Shown piece by piece: positions 10,682-25,982 of a stretch of 64,000 bases of DNA. The first letter of the stretch is position 1. Every line of letters begins with the position of its first letter. Made by a program: the position numbers and the translations under genes. The notes beneath the pieces were generated by a model, which was not told where the DNA came from, made no database searches, and saw only the letters and a program-made list of their open reading frames with translations. Source of the DNA: Capitella teleta (Eukaryota; Annelida; Polychaeta; Capitellidae); contig KB301925.1 of NCBI GenBank assembly GCA_000328365.1, positions 5,185-69,184 of the forward strand. Direction: 5' to 3'.

Positions 10682-11580
10682 GTGCATTGACTCACAATCA
10701 CGGCGGTGGTTTGAATGACGCTCCTCTTGATTTCACTGTTCCTTCCTGGTTGCACTGTACAAAACCCACTTGCAATCTATCTCCAGTTGATGTATCACTT
10801 CTTTTAACAACGACAACAAAACACGCACAAAAACTGTAAAGTGATAGCAAGACTTATTTTTGTCTTTTATGGAAGTTCTCTTGACTTTGGAATGCGGATT
10901 TCTACATTAGCTTAATTAATTAACATGCCACCAACCGAGATAACTGTGTCTGTAATTACTGATTTAGTTTACTCGAAGTGTTAACCTTCGTTATTCCTCT
11001 TATTCCGCTGAGCATTCAAGTGAAAAAGAAGGAATGATTCGTAAACATTAAGTCAAACAGAGGGACAAGGTGCGCTCAATGCTATGCCGCTGAATGCTAT
11101 GCCGTATCTGATCTATCGAAAAGTGCTGTTGAAAATAATTATTTTTCTACCAAGCAGCTCTTTTTGCATTTCATCACACCCTTAGCAACTAGATTATTGC
11201 ATAAATTTGGCAAATTCTGTTAGGGCCCAGTGGAATACATCCACGATATAATGTATATATTATTGAAAACGATTCCAAGTATCAGTTGAGAGCTTAACAA
11301 ACTTCTAGAAATGACTGAACAAGGAAGTACTACATGCGCACTGAGTCGGTCAAAAGTAGACGAGTTTGGATTGCCTTTTGGATATCCTTTTATTTTCGAC
11401 TTTCTCGGGAAAGCGCAGTGCCATTGATGAAGCATTAAAATGGTTACAAAGCAATAGACTACTTTTGGCCCCACTTTGTACAGTATGAGTATTAATCTGG
11501 TGGCAAAGTATACAAAACTTCTGGTGATCAATCGTAGCGTCCTGCATGGTTAGGTGCTGTTCATTTTCGTGGGTTTGCAG

Positions 11581-12339
<759 letters not shown>

Positions 12340-12999
12340 TCCGGTTGCCTCTTCAATTGCGTTCCGAAATAATGGTCAGCTCGTAGACCTGTGCCCTCGG
12401 AGCCTGGCAGTACATTCACCTTTTTCCTGTCAAATTGTGCATACATTTAATTCCGACCCTTTACCCCCCCCCCCCTCTCTCCCCCCTCCCCCCCAAAAAA
12501 GTTCAAAATCGTAAATTCTCTTTTGGTTATCTGCCGATAATTGACTAACAGCACAGCGTATTTTTCTAACAATACTCTCACCACCTGTTACCTCAAATAA
12601 TGGTATATCTCAAAATAAAATTGAGAATACATGTATTTTAATACACAAAGGAATGATTTTGTATACTATTTTGTAGTGATGATTTTAGATTGTTTTTGTT
12701 TGTTTTAGGGATCTTTATCTGTATACAAAAAAATGAAGAAAAAGAATCCACCATAAATAGAGTTGCATACAAATAAATGCTCACATAAATGTACATAATT
12801 ATAATAGGCATAACAAGGAAACGCAATGAGCCGTTATGAACACGAAAACACCCAACAGAGAACGTTATGATTCTTCGCGTTCCCACAAACACTGATTCAT
12901 AAAACTTTTGCGCATGAAAATTCCCCTGCCATCATAAGCACTCGAAATATCCAGGAAAATCAATACACTGATCAATACCCTGACCACTCTCTTCATAAT

Positions 13000-13230
13000 T
13001 GATCGATTTCTCTTGGGCAATATTCCCGCGCTTTTTGTTTCCCGATATGAAGCCGACTCGCGTCAACAGCGCGGCACAAAAGAGACGGGCGCGTTTGAGC
13101 ACGTGCAGATGGCTGGCGGTTCTGGTTGAGAGGCTTTGATGCGACCACAGCTGCTCAGTCGAAGAAGCGGAGTTTAACGGGAAGATTGCGGATAAAGAAG
13201 TCATGTGCTGAATACGATTTGTGAGCACCG
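13000..13230 (+). promoter_or_regulatory. Possible non-coding first exon with strong donor
   Basis: A more GC-rich stretch ends in the consensus donor CACCG|GTAAGT at 13231. The mucin-like gene has a clear acceptor in its 5' UTR at 18745, so it needs an upstream exon; this is one candidate, the donor at 16781 (CCGTCG|GTGAGT) another. The link is inference from splice sites only. Confidence 0.25.
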
Positions 13231-16200
13231 GTAAGTTTGCATTGTACTGAAATTAGGTTATATCAAGGGATTCGGTCATTGTCATCTAATTATAACAGAG
13301 CGGAATTGACAAGTGTTTATTTTAAGTTCGGAGGTATAAATTGCTAATTACTTCTTCGTATATTTTAGTTGTGAAACATGTCTTCTTTCTTTATGTTCGT
13401 TGGATATATTTGATTTTTGTAGGCCAATACACGAATACGTTAAGAGTATTAAGACATTGCCAAGGTCGAATACTATAATTATCAATCGGTATCTTAATTA
13501 ACGTGTGTATCCATAAATCTGCAGGTGCTGCTACGTGTATACAGAACCTTCTGCCCATTGTGTGTAATGCAGATCCCTGAATATTGTGATGACAGCGCTA
13601 TCTATATATAGAAGCAATGCCAATCGGGCAGTGCTATTAACCAATATACCTTTCAATATCAGTAATTTAACATCAAATGAACTGACTCTTTGAAGAGTAC
13701 CATAATATAATGGGAATGGCTATCAACACCATTATTATGTAACAACCCCACATGTCCAAACTGATTGGGGCATAAAGGTGCGTCCCCACCTGCCAGTCAC
13801 GAAAGGTCATTTAGTGCATTAATTGACACCACATGCATACGCACAGCGTCACACACACCCCGCTCTCCAGGTGGCTGCCCCATTTGGCCAAAGTCTATCT
13901 GTTACGTAATCAAAACGGGACATTCGCAATTGACACCCTTCAAGGCAATATTTATCTGTCAAGCAAAGTATGCGTGACACCTAGTATACAATGTAATTGA
14001 TCTTAGCGTGACGTGACCACCTTTCGTGTCCACCCGTCCCGAGGCTGTCCTCAACCCCTCTGTGCCTTCTCTTTCAATGCTTCCTTCATCTCAGTTTGAT
14101 GCGCCATAAAATGCTGTACGTGAATAGACTGCATATCAATGTACGACGCCCCTGCTTCTTTGGCTCATGTGTCATTTCAACCACAAAACCAGCACAATGG
14201 TAATAACATCACGATACATTATTGTTCGTGATGTATGCGTTTTAATTGCACGGTGATTTCATCTCATTCAGATGTTCAGCGCGTTGTTAAGGGCAACGAA
14301 GCTGATTCAGGTGAGCTAATCAGCTGTGATTAGATTTCAAATTGATGAAGCCCTACAGATCTGCAACGAAGCCACGTGTTGACGATGAGGGCATTTGTGT
14401 AATATTGACATTCTTAGGCCTTCAAGGCAGCTTGGTTCAATGTATGTATACAATACTATACATGCATACACATTAGCAAGGGTTGGGGAGGGGGTGTCGG
14501 ATCGAGATACAGATTAATATTAAAATTTAATCACTGATTCTCATCTAAGTTCTACTGATGGAAAATGTTTTCAAATAAAATTGATCAGGGTTAAATTTTT
14601 CCTACTTTTACAGTGCAATTCATAGCTTCATATCACGTGACCCATTTCCAAGCTTTGATTCGATGGAATTCGGTGATTTCTAATTTTACGCGAACTGAGC
14701 TGTCACAATGGCTCCAATCTTAGGAGTGACATAATGCATTTGTCTCCAGATGCTGATGACACATATAACGACGTCACTAAACCTCTGAGGTCATTCACTC
14801 GAACACGTGACTCTCCCTGGAGGTCATAATTAGCGCCATGCACGCTTTGTTGAAAAGAAAAAGCGACATTTTTATCAGGACGTAATATGAACGCGGCGTC
14901 ACCGGCGGCATTTTTGGAATTTCAATCTTTCTTTTTTTCCTCCATTGTTTTAAAATAACAATCATTTTCCACCTTTTTTTTTCTTCTTCTTGTTTTGCAA
15001 ATTCCGTAACATGTCACTTGGTAATTGCTCCGATGCTCTATAAATAATAAATCATTTTGAAGATGAAAGAAATACTAGTAGCTCGGGATAAAAATTAAAT
15101 AAAAATTAGAATTTTTATTTCGACCCCAATTAAAGCATTAAATTTGTTTCATTTCAGAATAATCATAATTATAATCGGGGTGGAATTTAGCTCTTAATTA
15201 CTATGCAGCAGTCAAATAAATGAAATTCCAATCAAGCGATGTTGTTTTGAACAATTTAATGTGAGACAGAGGCAGGTCACATGACACCCCTATATCATAA
15301 TGAGGCCACAGCCGCACTACCTTGTCTGCTGAATTTACCGCGGTCTGAATATCAAGGTGTGTTATATAAACCGCGGTGGCTTCCTTTCAGAACATCATAT
15401 AATTATCATATAATTATTTCGGATTATCCAGTGAACTATGTGCACACACAAGGTTGGTTATAAATAAAATAAAAACTAATCAATAAAGGTTAACTGCATA
15501 ATCTTTGAAGCCGTTAATGCTTGTATTTCACAGGTATATTATCTTAAATTTGAGTCATATTAATTATGGGATATTGAATCTTTTATGGCAGCGCTCAGTG
15601 CATCGCATCTACAAAGTCGTTTTGATGCCCTCATAAATTAACTCAACATTAACTTTATTCGCATCCGTTAGATCGTAAATCAAAGATGCCGTCATATCTA
15701 AACTGAAAATTAGGGCGTGTTCAGATAGAATATGGAACCCAATACACGAACACCGCATTATGCCGCATACCGTCTTACATTGTTGAGAACATTCGATATC
15801 ATAATGCGCACACGGATCGCATAACTATCATTTTCCGATCACGTTCGTTTCCATGGAAACAACCGGCTTATAACTATCACGGAAAATGAAATAAAAACCT
15901 TGCTGAACTTAGTGTGTGGTGTGGCTCAAGGGGATTGATGGTCAGACTGTGAAAACAAGCACGGATTGTAAACACCGCACTGGATTGACGAGATCCGCAT
16001 GGTCACGTGTTGTCTTAGATTTGAACGTAATCACATTCATATTCTTTTTCGTCCTCCAGCCTGAATAATTCCCAAATTCTTCGATTCCAGACCACATCCT
16101 CTGAGATTGTTTTGTTTATATTATTCCAAGGTTGTGTTGGATTCGAGTTGAGAAGCGACTAACTCAACTTCACTAACATCAACAGAATCTAGATACTAGA

Positions 16201-18541
16201 GTTTCTTTGTTTATTTTATGAAATCCTTGATTATTGTGATCTCTGGATCAGAATTCAAAACATAATCATTATAGTCTTATTCTCTATCATTAACACCATC
16301 GGTCTGCTTAGCAACTGTTGCCATAGCAACCATTGACAACTTAAGCGCCTATACGCTCACCCAACAGCGCTTTGAAACATCCATATAGGTAGGCTTCGGT
16401 GTGTTAATCGATAGACGTGGATGCCATAGGTACATATATAGCATATTGCGGTCGCCGCTGATTACATGTGAGGTGAGATTACATGCATCTACCTAACGGA
16501 CAATTTGCCATATTATCGCTCGCTATTTATTTCCACAATCTGGAGCTTGTCTTATCGCGAGAAGATAGCAGCTCCAGTGGAGAGACCGCCACTCCGCTGC
16601 CAAGGTCTTCTGTTCCTGCGCTTCATCCAGGGGCGTGGTCTTCAGTCCCTATTCGACGCCGCCTGACCTTTTCACCCGGCAGCTCATGGTTATCGTCGTC
16701 TGCTGGTATTATCGCCCAGTTGTTTAAAGCGCCTAAGAGTACTAGGTCGCTGTGTTCACTTCAGTCGGTTCCCTCCGTCGGTGAGTGTCTCCAGAATCAA
16801 GTGAATTATTTTGTTTCTTCAAAATTTGTGTTTGGAAGAATGTTGTATTCGGGACCACCCGTGGCTTTCGATGCGCCAATTCGTGCTGACAGCTCTGGGG
16901 TTTTTTAGACTTTGTTTGACGGGTGTTATTAGTCTGGGGATCGATACCCCATCCGTGTTCCGGATTGAATACAAGTTGCATTGATCTCCCCAGGGGAAAC
17001 CCAACCATTTTGAAATAACCGCACATCTGTTTATTATATGGTTATATCGCGAAAGCATTCTTCTTTTTATTTTCTCCGGAGGCGATTGATTCATCACTTA
17101 TAACTAATTATTCAGATTGAGAAATTTAACCAAACGTATCATGAACGCACAGGACGAGGAAGAGGAACTAGCAATTCAACGAAATCGATACATGTAGTAA
17201 GCGATAGTCGCATAATGTTTACACGTAACTTAACAGGGATATAATTATTGCTTGATCTTTACAGCGCACGCTATAAATGTTGCACGACCAAAGTTAATTG
17301 CTTTCAATATCACATACAGGAAATAGCCGATAAATAAGTCAATCACGAGTGTGATTAAGGTTATATGAGCAAATGCATAATGTACATTCATATCAGGATA
17401 TTGTGGATCAGCAGGTTACATACATGTATATTCAGTACATGTTTGGTGTGCCATTAAATTCAATGCCTCATGCTCTCTTCATGCTGTGGCCGAATGCTGT
17501 CAATTTTACTTTGTTCATTTCATAGTCCATTACATTGTCGATTACAGCCTCCTGTCTCCCTTTCCATCCACGTGAGAGTTTCATGATTGGCGTATATCAT
17601 CGATTGGCGTAATCTCTGAGTGATCTATGGACTTGTCGGTCATCACTGTGACCTCTGTGAACTCTTAGTGACCCCCCCTTGACCCTGTCACGTGCCGCAC
17701 ATTCTTACCTTGTCAGATTCGTTTCGTGTTTGACTTATCGAAATGTTGCGGGATATTTCATGCAGTTGTATCTTTATGCTGCGTCGGTCAGTAGGGGGGT
17801 GTACTATAGGATACATACTACATAGCATAGACTTAGTAGCGACAATAGAATACTTTATCTATATCTTATCATAACTCTGGTACATAGGGAGGTTTGTGAT
17901 GTCACGATGACGTCATTGGTACACCAACACGCGAATGCTTTTGGTTTCAGCATTTCGAGCAATATTCCCATTAGATCTATACTCAATTGCATCACAACTA
18001 GAAGCCATTTCATGCATCATGAGGATGACGTAACATGGACCTAATGGATTTAGCGCTCCCCGCATATCACCACTAACAGTGCAAACACGCGAGCCCTGCT
18101 AAACTAGGCGCAAACGTAATGGTACAACTGCCCTTTCCTCAAATTATCCAGCATTCGTTTATCTTTCCCAACCGAAGACCTCAAACTGTCTCCATAAATC
18201 CTGAAGTCAACGACCCAACAAATCCTTCTCCCGAAAATAACACGCGTTTCTAGAAAATCAAGCGATCTCCATTATTCAGCATCTAATGTAACCACGCCCC
18301 TGGAAGGAACATCTCTCGCTGCCGATTCATGACAAACAGAGCTGTTAATCCATCGACAAATTCTCTAAGTTTGGGGTAACACCTCAATGATATCGATAAG
18401 GGCTACCTGATACTGGAGCAGATATAGGCTGCTTCGGGAATCACGGGCAAAGCCGCATGGGCTGTCTACTTGTGTGCGCACGAAACGAGGATCTGGAGTC
18501 AAAGAGAAATATCCGGCTCAGATTCATCTCAGAGTACTTGA

Positions 18542-18585
18542 GTAATCATAACGCACTATGTTAAAGCGATGGGCGTTATGATTAC
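18542..18585. repeat. 13-bp perfect inverted repeat built from the CGTTATGA motif
   Basis: Arms GTAATCATAACGC (18542-18554) and GCGTTATGATTAC (18573-18585) are exact reverse complements around an 18-nt loop. It lies about 160 bp upstream of the 5' UTR exon of the mucin-like gene. Confidence 0.9.
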
Positions 18586-18772
18586 ATGGATGCCTGGAGC
18601 ATAGTTTCATTGCAGTGTCACCCATAATACGCCGGTACTAGCATAATGTAGTATGCTTGTACTCTATCCTTCATCTCTGGCCCCCGCTGCTCAGATCAAC
18701 AACAAATACGTGTGCGTGATTTTGATTCTGAAATCTCATTCGCAGGTAACTTCATCAGTCAGCCAGTTTAAC

Positions 18773-18877
18773 ATGTTTCGCCAGAAGAAATTTCGATTTT
18801 ACAACACAGCCGTCCTGCTCTTAATCGTAGCTGGGCAATGCAGCTTGGCTCAAGGTAAATAATAATTTGCTTCGATT

Positions 18878-18920
<43 letters not shown>

Positions 18921-20564
18921 TATATTTATAATATCTGAAACACAGATACGTGTAAATTTTTTTTTTTTTAAATCGTCGTCTACCGATATTAATTAAATGT
19001 GTCATGTGATGTCATTGCAGACTCCCACAACACAACCGTGTCATACGATGACAACACCTCTGCCGGTGATGAAATCAATTCCCGTGACCTTGACCTGACG
19101 ACATCAGAAAGTGTCCAGGTCACAACATCAGCCCACGGCCTGAGCACAGATGCTATTCCAGGCGCTACTGAGTCAGGCAAGAACGACGGAGCCACGTCAT
19201 CTCAGCCGACCACTGACCTCGCGAGTACGGCGGCTGGCGGCATAGCAACCAGTAGTCGCCTAATGACTCACGAGGGAGTCATGACAACCGTTGTCATGAC
19301 AGAGTACGAGATAACGACCGTTGTTAAGGATAGTCCTCCCATGACAGAAGCCACCGCGAGGGCTGAAGCGTCGTCCGCTGAGGAGATGACGAGCGCTGAT
19401 CTAGATTCAACAGCATCGTCTGTGACCGTTGATGTCGTCACGACGGATTCGCCAAGCGGAAGCACAGAGCCTAGCGTCAGAGATGGCGTCATTACAAACT
19501 CCACTGAGGCAGAAACCACGGGTGAAATGACGACATCTTCAGTTGCTATGGTAATTAACGCAAACGTCAGTTCAACGATTGGTGCTGAAATGGACGAAAC
19601 AACGATCTCAATGCTTGAAATGAATGCTACGCTAAGTGAATTGAATACCACAATGCCAGCGATAGAGTCGACACCGGAAAGTACTAGCAGTAGTGTAGCC
19701 TCTGATAATACAACAGAAGATGCTATGACGACAGAAAGTGACGTCACAACTGAACAGGAAGTGACGACTTCAGGGGATTTCATTTCAACACTTCCTCCGG
19801 TGAAAAACGTTACTTTGGAGATCGTTTATTTCGGAGATTGTCAGTTGGTGGTGGGGAACGCCGAAATGGTGAAGGATTTCAAAACACGGGTGCAAAACGC
19901 AGTGGTAAAATCGCTGGATATTACGGAAAACCACGTTCACGTTTCCGGCCTTAAATGTGGTTCGCTCTCCGCCACGGTTATTGTCGCAAACGTCGCTCAA
20001 AGCGAGGACATCATGCCGAAAATCAACGCCGGAAACTTGACCATTCAAATCGAGAATCAGAACGAGACTTTGACCTACACCGTCTCAAAGGTCAGCAAAG
20101 TGACGTCAGCAGAACCCACGGAGAGAACGTCAGATCCGGTGAAGAAAAATGACGATTTAACAGACGTGGAGATGATTTTGATCATCGTCTGCGGTGTGGT
20201 TGGAGGAGGAATGCTTTTATTCGCTCTTGGGGCCTGCTTCACTGCATGTCATCAAAGGCGAATGACGAAAAGTTTCGAACTTGGCATAACGCCAAAAACT
20301 GAGGCTGATTTCACGCTGACTAAAATGGACAGACCGAGAATGGTGTACGAAAGCGAGAATCCGTACACGAGTGCGTACGATGAAGAGAACAGCAAGCCGG
20401 ACGTCCATCAGATGGCGACACTCCCGCTGCGATCGCGTCGTACTCCCGTTGCTGAGCAACAAGACGGTGGAATTGATAATCCGTCATACAGCGGAGATGA
20501 TTCCGGTAAAAATGGAACTGCTGGTCCCACTAAGCAAGGGGGAGAAGGGGCGACTGCATTTTAA
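18773..20564 (+). CDS. Mucin-like type I membrane protein
   Basis: Exons 18773-18854 and 19021-20564 give 541 aa. Exon 1 encodes the signal peptide (MFRQKKFRFYNTAVLLLIV...) and ends in phase 1; an acceptor at 18745 shows that a 5' non-coding exon exists upstream. Residues about 30-285 are a Ser/Thr-rich stretch, expected to be heavily O-glycosylated. Residues about 287-390 form a compact domain (LEIVYFGDC... SLSATVIVANV) that recalls a SEA-type juxtamembrane module but lacks a clear GSVVV cleavage site. A transmembrane helix lies at about 411-435 (ILIIVCGVVGGGML). The cytoplasmic tail has ENPY and DNPSY (NPxY-type endocytosis or PTB sites) and ends ATAF, which fits a class I PDZ ligand. Function is inferred as a cell-surface glycoprotein; I do not recognise the orthologue. 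Confidence 0.8.
18881..18926. repeat. Poly(A) plus (TA)n tract
   Basis: A-run followed by TA dinucleotides inside the single coding intron of the mucin-like gene. Confidence 0.85.
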
Positions 20565-22639
20565 TATTAAGTATATGCATTTAATGACTGTACATGCAAG
20601 CATATCAAAAATATACCTGTTATTCCTTTTATAATCAAAGAATTAGCTTGCTAGATAGAAAAACAAATGTTGCCTTTTCACACTGCTAGTATTTTCTGAT
20701 TGACACAACTATTTTTTTTTGTGTGAAATATTTAGCTAGAATTGAATTGTGTGCCTGTATTATTGATTTATTGTAGCGTCTATGATAACGACTTATTATT
20801 TTACGAAATTGTTTTATATCCCAGATCAAAGAAATATTATATTACGTACAAATAATTATGCTGAAGCCCCCATTTTCGTTTATTTGTGCATATCACAAAT
20901 TCCATGTTCAGTGACCGATATTCAGCTATTTACGTCTTCATGTAAGCGAGATCTGTTCTTGTACGGGAATGACACGCGAATAAATCATAATGCACTTTCC
21001 TAAAATTCATAACGCACTGAAGCAAACAAAAAATTTCAGGCTAATGGGATAAATGGCGCTAATAGAGCTGGCACGTGCTGTTTGTTTTCGCAGCTGTGCG
21101 GTACAACATGTGACAATTATGAGCACCCATAACACCGACGAGCGTCGAAATGAAGAGCTCCTTGAGCTCAACGCAAGAGGTTTCCATAGGATATTCCAGG
21201 AATGTTGTGTTTATTTTGAAAATTGCACAAATGATGTTTTCTACCCTACATAATTATGAATAATACCAAAGATTCTAGAGCTTCGCCGAAGGTTAGGAAT
21301 GTTGATAATACTAACTCCATTAGCACACTGACAGAAAAGAGGATGAGCTGAATTAAGGTTTTCATGGGATAGTTTATACATGTACACAATTGAAGTTACC
21401 AGTACTTCAATTTTCAAATTCTATTCAATTTGTTTCCTCGTTGTACGTGTTCATTAATTATCGCTCTGACCACGTGGCTTGCTAGTCATAGCGCACTAAA
21501 TACGTTATGAATGCTTCTAATGCCGAAGATGCATTATTTATTTGGTATGGTAACATTGAAATATTAATTAACTTCTTACTTGTTGCATTACATACTAGTT
21601 ATTCTATCAAATACCTGTATTAGAGTTGTTTTATTTCGTACCTGAAATATATTTTTCCCTTTTCTTTATAAGAACTTGTTTGTTTTTCTTCTTAATGTCG
21701 AGTGTGAGATGCGAGTGCGCAATAAAATTGATACCGTATTCACATGGCCTTTTGCTTTTGATTCGATCATTCATCCTTTATGAAAAGGCATTCTTCAAGA
21801 AAAGAAAGAAAAATAGAAAATTATGCTTGGGCATCGTTGAAGCACAATAGGGATGGATTCCAGCGTCATTTTCACGGGCGAATCGAGACATAAGCTGCCT
21901 GTAATGAGGGCAACGGGAGGCCACACGCCATGTTGATGACAGTCTTTACCCAGCAAATACCAAACGTTAGGTAAATAAGGGAGACACGTGTAGGTAACCT
22001 TCTCCAACGTTACAAAATAACGTTATCTAACGTTACTCAAGATGGGGCAATAACGTTATCTAACGTTACCATGGTAATATGATCTAACGTTATCTAACGT
22101 TATCTAACGTTACCAAAATTTGCACCCAACATAACCAAAAATAACTTAACCTAACCTAACTAAACCAAAAATAACCTCTCATAGTAACATGGTATACATG
22201 CACCTCATGTTGTTTTAACAAACCTCTTTTAAAGAAAATTAATGTATAACGTCTAATCTCATATTAAGTTACCAAACTTCATTAACCATTAGCTGCATAT
22301 ATACAATTACCAGCACGTGTGTATCACGTTTGCCTGACGTTAAATAAAAAAAAAAAAAAATACACCTAACCTAACCAAAAATAGCTTAACTGAACCTAGC
22401 CAATAATAACCTGCATAGTTACATATACCTGCACCTCATGTCGAACAAACAATATAAGAATGAAATCGAGATCGATAAAGTTTATTACAGAGCATCGTTT
22501 TGATCGTCTTCGGTCCTCCTCATCTTCTGACAACACAAGGGCAGGGCGGTGGAAGGAAGCATCCTCCTCCATGGAAGCCTTGAAAAAAAAAAAATAATAA
22601 TAATAATAATAATAATAAAATAATAAAATAAAAACACTA

Positions 22640-22640
<1 letters not shown>
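20565..22640. other. 3' UTR and repeat-rich intergenic stretch
   Basis: No gene recognised. An AATAAA near 20979 could end the mucin-like transcript, though it is 400 bp past the stop. Copies of the CGTTATGA motif lie at 21007 and 21503, with near-copies at about 20986 and 21487. A short frame at 21053-21253 has no recognisable motif. From about 22004 tandem TAACGTTATC-type units begin, and (AAT)n lies at about 22590-22625. Confidence 0.5.
22004..22122. repeat. Degenerate 10-bp repeat around AACGTTATCT
   Basis: AACGTTA recurs about eight times, four of them in a regular 10-bp tandem (TCTAACGTTA). It is followed to about 22400 by scattered CCTAACCTAACC-like pieces that resemble degenerate telomere-type repeats. 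Confidence 0.7.
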
Positions 22641-24660
<2,020 letters not shown>

Positions 24661-24728
24661 GAACGGTAATGTTGGTACATGCAATATCATTTTGTACCAT
24701 TCTACCATAAACGGTTATTCTGAAAACT

Positions 24729-25043
24729 TCAACGCAAGAAATAAAGTAACACGCCCTGCCCTTGGCGCTTCCGGGGCCTCCCGGCCAACGTGGGTCTGCC
24801 CCCTTCGATAAGCGTCAACTCGATGGCCTCCTGGGTCGCTCCTTTATTCCGGCTCTGGTAGGCCTGTGAAGATGAAAGCAACGACATCACAAGAGCACCA
24901 ACTAAAAGCTGGGTAACCATACTTATCGGAATGAAGGTGACATTTTCAGCCCATCCAGCAAGAGATAGCTTCTTCTTCGTGCCGAACGGGCTGAACTGGC
25001 TCCATACTGCAGCCGATGCCAACTTCTTCAGCATTCGTCGCAT
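24729..25043 (-). CDS. Possible small secreted peptide or exon, unrecognised
   Basis: A 104-codon minus-strand frame contains an internal Met followed by a textbook signal peptide (MVTQLLVGALVMSLLSSSQA), then about 30 residues (RNKGATQEAIELTLIEGG) and a dibasic-rich end (GRPRKRQGQG). A splice-acceptor-like TCTTCACAG sits exactly before the codon for the final Ala of the signal, so it could be an exon junction instead. No family recognised; no cysteine pattern. It may be a peptide precursor or chance. Confidence 0.25.
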   Translation of the reverse strand: MRRMLKKLASAAVWSQFSPFGTKKKLSLAGWAENVTFIPISMVTQLLVGALVMSLLSSSQAYQSRNKGATQEAIELTLIEGGRPTLAGRPRKRQGQGVLLYFLR

Positions 25044-25929
25044 GGCATCGTCATTATCATATTATTATATATGCAATTTCTTAATAATTCCAACAATTCC
25101 CTTCTCCCTCACATCCACCATTCCCCAACGCTGATTTCCACGTAGCCGCCAGAAACTCCAAGTTCCGAGTAATTAATATTAATTAAGTCCGATAATATAA
25201 AAAGTCCTATCACGTGATAGTATCTCTAAGCAACCAAATGTGCTAATTTGTGAGCAGGCGATAGACCCCCACTGCAGTCTCCACCAAAGAAAGAAAATAT
25301 ATTCACTTGGAGAAAACACGCGAGAAGTGCGGAAAACCTGAGAAACGGTTTTGTAGAGCATCGGCTGCTTAAATTTTGGAGGTAGGATTCGATTGCATCA
25401 TTTCACTTGCTCGTAATTATAGTGAATAATCATGCATACAGGTAGTAGATACATAGACACAGAATGCGTGTTAGCATATATGCTCACACAATTGTCCAGA
25501 ATTAAGCCACAAACAAAATGCTTCACATTTTAAGCGATGGAGATTTTGGGTAATAATTCAACTTTTGTGCAATATGTCGGATTTATATACATCTTGCAAG
25601 CCTCTTTTTATCCATTGTAGGGTTAATGCCATTGTCTAACGAGCAGATGACGGCCACACCACCAGTCGGTCGAAGCGCCAATTGGGTGTTACACGATGGG
25701 GTTAATGCCACATGATATAATACCTCAAATATTCATTGCTTTACCTGGGGAACAGACGCAGACAGGACACGCAGTGTTAGAAGTAAAAGAGAACTGCAGT
25801 GATCAAAGAAGGATTAGCATATCCAGAATGTCCACAATTCGTACAAAGAGATTCACCAGCTGACATTGTCCAGGAAGAAATGCACGGACGTGAATCAGGT
25901 ACAATTCATCGTTCACTGGATGTATATGG

Positions 25930-25982
25930 ACAAGGAGCTTTAAAACTCTTTGTATATGGGGAATGTATTTAAAGCTCCTTGT
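25930..25982. repeat. 15-bp perfect inverted repeat with overlapping direct repeat
   Basis: Arms ACAAGGAGCTTTAAA (25930-25944) and its exact complement (25968-25982) flank 23 nt. The sequence TTGTATATGGGGAAT occurs twice, 30 bp apart, overlapping the right arm. Confidence 0.85.

Larger units (their letters stand above)
9311..11580. other. Intergenic stretch with simple repeats
   Basis: No gene recognised. It holds an (AT)n microsatellite at about 9747-9790 and the second copy of a short dispersed repeat at 10633-10681. Small open frames near 9491 and 10624 have no recognisable motifs. Confidence 0.5.
12340..18745. other. Gene-poor 6.4-kb stretch
   Basis: No coding exon recognised. It holds a C/T-rich tract at about 12464-12494, an AT-rich region around 14.9-15.6 kb, and two sites that look like first-exon donors (13231, 16781), which could be non-coding first exons of the gene at 18.7 kb. 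The frame at 16483-16908 has no recognisable motif. Two CGTTATGA motifs lie at 12832 and 12863 and a 13-bp inverted repeat of the same motif at 18542-18585. Confidence 0.5.

Noticed and set aside
16483-16908. 141-codon plus-strand frame
   Set aside because: No domain, low-information composition and an internal strong splice donor; not supported as coding.
16920-16965. B-box-like GGGATCGATACCCC
   Set aside because: No matching A box or tRNA fold nearby; it is a short palindrome around ATCGAT.
19268-19783. 171-codon minus-strand frame opposite the mucin-like gene
   Set aside because: Complement of a Thr/Ser-rich coding region with biased codons; no independent features.
22004-22122. Possible CRISPR-like or telomere array
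   Set aside because: Units are contiguous 10-mers without spacers, and the host is an animal; not a CRISPR array, and the telomere resemblance is only partial.
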